The position numbers and the translations under genes were made by a program. A DNA stretch of 64,000 bases from CAWBUW01 sp963792075 (GTDB lineage Bacteria; Chloroflexota; Anaerolineae; Anaerolineales; UBA4823): NCBI GenBank assembly GCA_963792075.1, contig CAWBUW010000012.1, positions 62,001 through 126,000 of the forward strand, given 5' to 3'. Positions 62,753-64,000 of the stretch are shown here, in pieces. The notes beneath the pieces are model-generated. The model ran no database searches, was not told the DNA's origin, and saw nothing but the letters and a program-made list of their open reading frames with translations. Numbering within the stretch: position 1 is the stretch's first letter; the number at the start of each line of letters is the position of its first letter.

Positions 62753-64000
62753 TTACGGCTGGGTGATAAAGTTCCAGGTAGCGCTTTTAGTTTGAAACGA
62801 ACCGTCACTGACCACGACGTACCATTCGTAATTCGCACCTGGAACCAGATCAGACCAAACCACTTGAGCCAGCGAGCCAGAAGTCACTGTCACTGACCCG
62901 ATCACATCAAATGGGGCAAGCGCTTCCATCGGAAAATCCAAAGTGAAACGGCTGTCGGCGTCATTTTCGAATTCATCCAGGCTGGGCGAATAGGTAAAAA
63001 CCTCGATCTGGCCTTCGGCAGGCTCAAATACAAGGTAACGCAGCCAGCCATCTCCGCCATTGCTGCGAGTCTGGTAATCCTGTGCCATCTGGTAGACCGG
63101 TTCACCGCAAACATTCATGTCTGTGCGGCGCGCTTCACCTGGGTAGTGGCCATTCAACACCATCAGCACATTACAATTCGGGTAGACCAACTGCTGCCAG
63201 ACGGTTTCAGCGCTATTTTGTCCCGGTTCATTAATGTACGGTACGGAAGGCCTCTCACCACCGGCATCGATAAATGCGTGAGTGGTAATCACCGCATGGC
63301 GCTCAGGGAAAGCCTGCAGCAGCGCATTCGCCCATTCAATAACGACCTGGGGGGAATCGATTTCCAGGTTGATAAAAATGAAATCAATGGTCCCAACTGA
63401 AAAAAGCTGATAATTATCCAGGTTCTGACGATCCTCTCCAAAATCTGGAATACCATCGGTAGGATCGCCCAGGTAACCGCCATACCAATCATCGGCCTGA
63501 TAGCGGTCCGGCGGGAAATACCGCATGTAATCGCCATAGTCCTCTGTCCGATCATGATTGCCAGGGATGACCCCGTAACGCACGCCGCCCTGCTCTAAGA
63601 TCAAAAAAGCCGGGTCGATGCGCAGCCATTCACCCTCGACGTTGCCATGTTCCGTGATGTCGCCCAGGTGGCTGACGAACTGGATACTCAAACTGTTCTG
63701 GTGGCCGACAATCCAATTCATTTGGGCTTTAAAAAGCTCTGCCACGGCGTCAGACAAAGAATAAACCTGAGTATCCGGTAGGATCACAAAGGTGAATGGA
63801 TTCTCTGCCACCACCGTCACCGGCCGCCCATAGAACGTCACATTCAGATCTTGCCCGTTGACATCGTTTACTGCCACCTGGAGCGGCAGCGTTGCAGCAG
63901 CATCTGTCTCCCCCATCAACGGAGCGACCAGGGCCGGCTTATCGGGTGGGATCGGCGTAACGCCCAGGGAGAGGGCAAAGTCACTTTCCGCCGGGGTCAC
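62753..64000 (-). CDS. Metallophosphoesterase, partial at window edge
   Basis: At least 415 residues; the frame is open to the window's right edge, so the start lies outside. A beta-sandwich (Ig-like) segment precedes a calcineurin-like phosphoesterase domain with metal ligands in ILPDTQVYS, SHLGDITEHG, PGNHDRTED, TTHAFID and LNGHYPGE. The last ~90 residues form another beta domain (VTSGSLAQVVWSDLVPGANYEW), fibronectin-like. It is probably extracellular. It converges with the MutS-like gene, with 3 nt between the stops. The substrate is unknown. Confidence 0.88.
   Translation of the reverse strand: MTPAESDFALSLGVTPIPPDKPALVAPLMGETDAAATLPLQVAVNDVNGQDLNVTFYGRPVTVVAENPFTFVILPDTQVYSLSDAVAELFKAQMNWIVGHQNSLSIQFVSHLGDITEHGNVEGEWLRIDPAFLILEQGGVRYGVIPGNHDRTEDYGDYMRYFPPDRYQADDWYGGYLGDPTDGIPDFGEDRQNLDNYQLFSVGTIDFIFINLEIDSPQVVIEWANALLQAFPERHAVITTHAFIDAGGERPSVPYINEPGQNSAETVWQQLVYPNCNVLMVLNGHYPGEARRTDMNVCGEPVYQMAQDYQTRSNGGDGWLRYLVFEPAEGQIEVFTYSPSLDEFENDADSRFTLDFPMEALAPFDVIGSVTVTSGSLAQVVWSDLVPGANYEWYVVVSDGSFQTKSATWNFITQP

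Noticed and set aside
1..64000. CRISPR array, tRNA or rRNA genes, insertion sequences, phage genes
   Set aside because: Looked for on both strands; no regular spaced repeats, cloverleaf sequences, transposase or phage proteins were found.

Overview
The window looks like chromosomal DNA of a Chloroflexota bacterium, most likely class Anaerolineae. The evidence is two tandem DUF2298 (Chlor_Arch_YYY) membrane proteins, a family known mainly from Chloroflexota and archaea; many lipoproteins with Thr/Pro linkers; a DUF3048 protein; and family-5 peptide-binding proteins. This is inference from family content; there is no rRNA. I saw no tRNA, rRNA, CRISPR array, phage gene or insertion sequence. Gene density is high and intergenic gaps are short. 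The only gap over 300 bases is 53498-53821, which holds a promoter and two hairpins.

Layout. 1-8681: three GT-C-like polytopic membrane proteins (two DUF2298, one GT39/ArnT-like), probably for surface glycan assembly. 8701-10861: cmk and two PlsC-type acyltransferases. 10872-16465: a C39-like peptidase, alr, and a peptide ABC transporter (binding protein plus two permeases, no ATPase). 16698-20026: a large sensor kinase with a one-base frameshift. 20223-24509: rpoC without rpoB. 24563-27619: GNAT, S-adenosylhomocysteinase and a PfkB kinase (a likely SAH/adenosine recycling pair). 27765-33799: an FHA-M23-DUF3048 fusion divergent from a TPR lytic transglycosylase, both for cell-wall work. 33862-39545: cupin, two related glycosyltransferases, a second peptide-binding protein, secG. 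39742-43005: a PHP phosphoesterase and uvrB. 43246-46553: a secreted Gly/Met-rich protein beside an OmpR-type two-component system, then a YbaK deacylase. 46641-49241: a lipoprotein, rtcB (frameshifted) and archease. 49345-53497: a DUF2089-led operon in which four consecutive proteins carry the same short helical motif, ending in an MFS remnant and an M23 lipoprotein. 53822-64000: small membrane proteins, a binding protein with its sensor kinase, a lipoprotein, creatininase-like hydrolase, MFS transporter, membrane MutS-like ATPase and a metallophosphoesterase cut by the window edge.

The most notable signals are these. (1) A set of long, mostly perfect intergenic hairpins without T-tracts, different in sequence from locus to locus, including one pair of repeats in which only one copy carries a hairpin. 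(2) Four single-base frameshifts in otherwise intact genes, all repaired by adding one base. (3) A Walker B Glu-to-Lys change in UvrB. (4) An FHA-M23-DUF3048 fusion. (5) The four-gene operon sharing a helical tag, behind a perfect-consensus promoter with a palindromic operator. (6) 11-bp direct repeats upstream of the likely target gene of the OmpR-type regulator. (7) Several promoters whose -10 box lies only 6-9 nt before the start codon, suggesting leaderless mRNAs.
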